Translations under genes and position numbers: made by a program
The notes under the pieces: model-generated
Databases searched by the model: none
What the model saw: the letters and a program-made list of their open reading frames with translations, nothing else
What the model was told of the DNA's origin: nothing
Part shown: piece by piece, positions 14,221-14,254 of the stretch
Position numbering within the stretch: the stretch's first letter is position 1
Layout: the number at the start of each line of letters is the position of its first letter
Source: Akkermansiaceae bacterium UBA4145
GTDB taxonomy: Bacteria > Verrucomicrobiota > Verrucomicrobiia > Verrucomicrobiales > Akkermansiaceae
DNA length: 14,254 nucleotides
Direction: 5' to 3'
Assembly (NCBI GenBank): GCA_002380675.1
Contig: DFWB01000327.1
Coordinates: 1 to 14,254, forward strand

Positions 14221-14254
14221 TCGCGGGGGCGGTTGGCCCAAGGGCGACGACTTA

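Noticed and set aside
12294..14254. A methanobactin biosynthesis cluster around the MbnP-MbnH gene
   Set aside because: No precursor peptide, mbnB/mbnC-like genes or TonB receptor are visible. The flanking gene is pgsA, so the fusion must serve another context.
1..14254. CRISPR arrays, insertion sequences, rRNA and tRNA genes
   Set aside because: No evenly spaced direct repeats, terminal inverted repeats with a transposase, or cloverleaf/rRNA signatures were found on either strand.

Overview
The window reads as ordinary chromosome of a Gram-negative bacterium, base composition moderately GC-rich, with genes packed on both strands and no gene-free stretch above about 210 bases. No protein was searched. 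The best guess from overall character is a member of the Verrucomicrobiota / PVC group: single-pass membrane proteins with disordered N-termini and a zinc ribbon, an MbnP-plus-diheme-peroxidase polypeptide, weak or absent Shine-Dalgarno sites on several genes, and an outer-membrane barrel ending in Phe. That lineage call is inference.

Region 1 (1-2996, + strand) is an iron-sulfur cluster assembly block: the tail of an unidentified upstream gene, then iscA, hscB and hscA. iscA and hscB overlap by one base (TGATG) and hscA follows 48 bases later. IscA is the A-type carrier/scaffold, and HscB/HscA are the J-protein/Hsp70 pair that releases clusters from IscU. No ferredoxin gene or iscX follows hscA, where Proteobacteria normally place them.

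Region 2 (3206-6904, + strand) holds three consecutive genes for unrecognised proteins with one plan: a charged, low-complexity cytoplasmic N-terminus, one transmembrane helix, and an exported C-terminal domain with a [KR]xDWxA motif and a closing xxVxxxxxxxW[FLV] segment. They appear to be diverged paralogues. The middle one also has an N-terminal CxxC-CxxC zinc ribbon. This is one of the two most interesting parts of the window.

Region 3 (6914-9174, - strand) is gltX-aroE (glutamyl-tRNA synthetase and shikimate dehydrogenase), coupled by an ATGA overlap and ending 9 bases from the convergent third paralogue. The synthetase is short, because the cysteine-containing insert between the two halves of the catalytic domain is missing. 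A repeat-rich 155-base divergent control region separates gltX from an acidic amino-acid:cation symporter (9330-10703, + strand), so glutamate import and glutamate charging share one intergenic region. A perfect bidirectional 12-bp terminator closes the symporter gene.

Region 4 (10779-14139, - strand) contains, in transcription order, a fused MbnP-MbnH-type protein (copper-binding MbnP-like domain followed by a diheme MauG/cytochrome c peroxidase-like domain), pgsA (phosphatidylglycerophosphate synthase) and a secreted outer-membrane beta-barrel protein. The fusion puts a tryptophan-oxidising enzyme and its presumed substrate in one chain, with a modified WxW motif. A nested perfect inverted repeat lies upstream of the gene, and a G8 tract sits at the end of its signal peptide. 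No mobile element, CRISPR array, rRNA or tRNA was seen.
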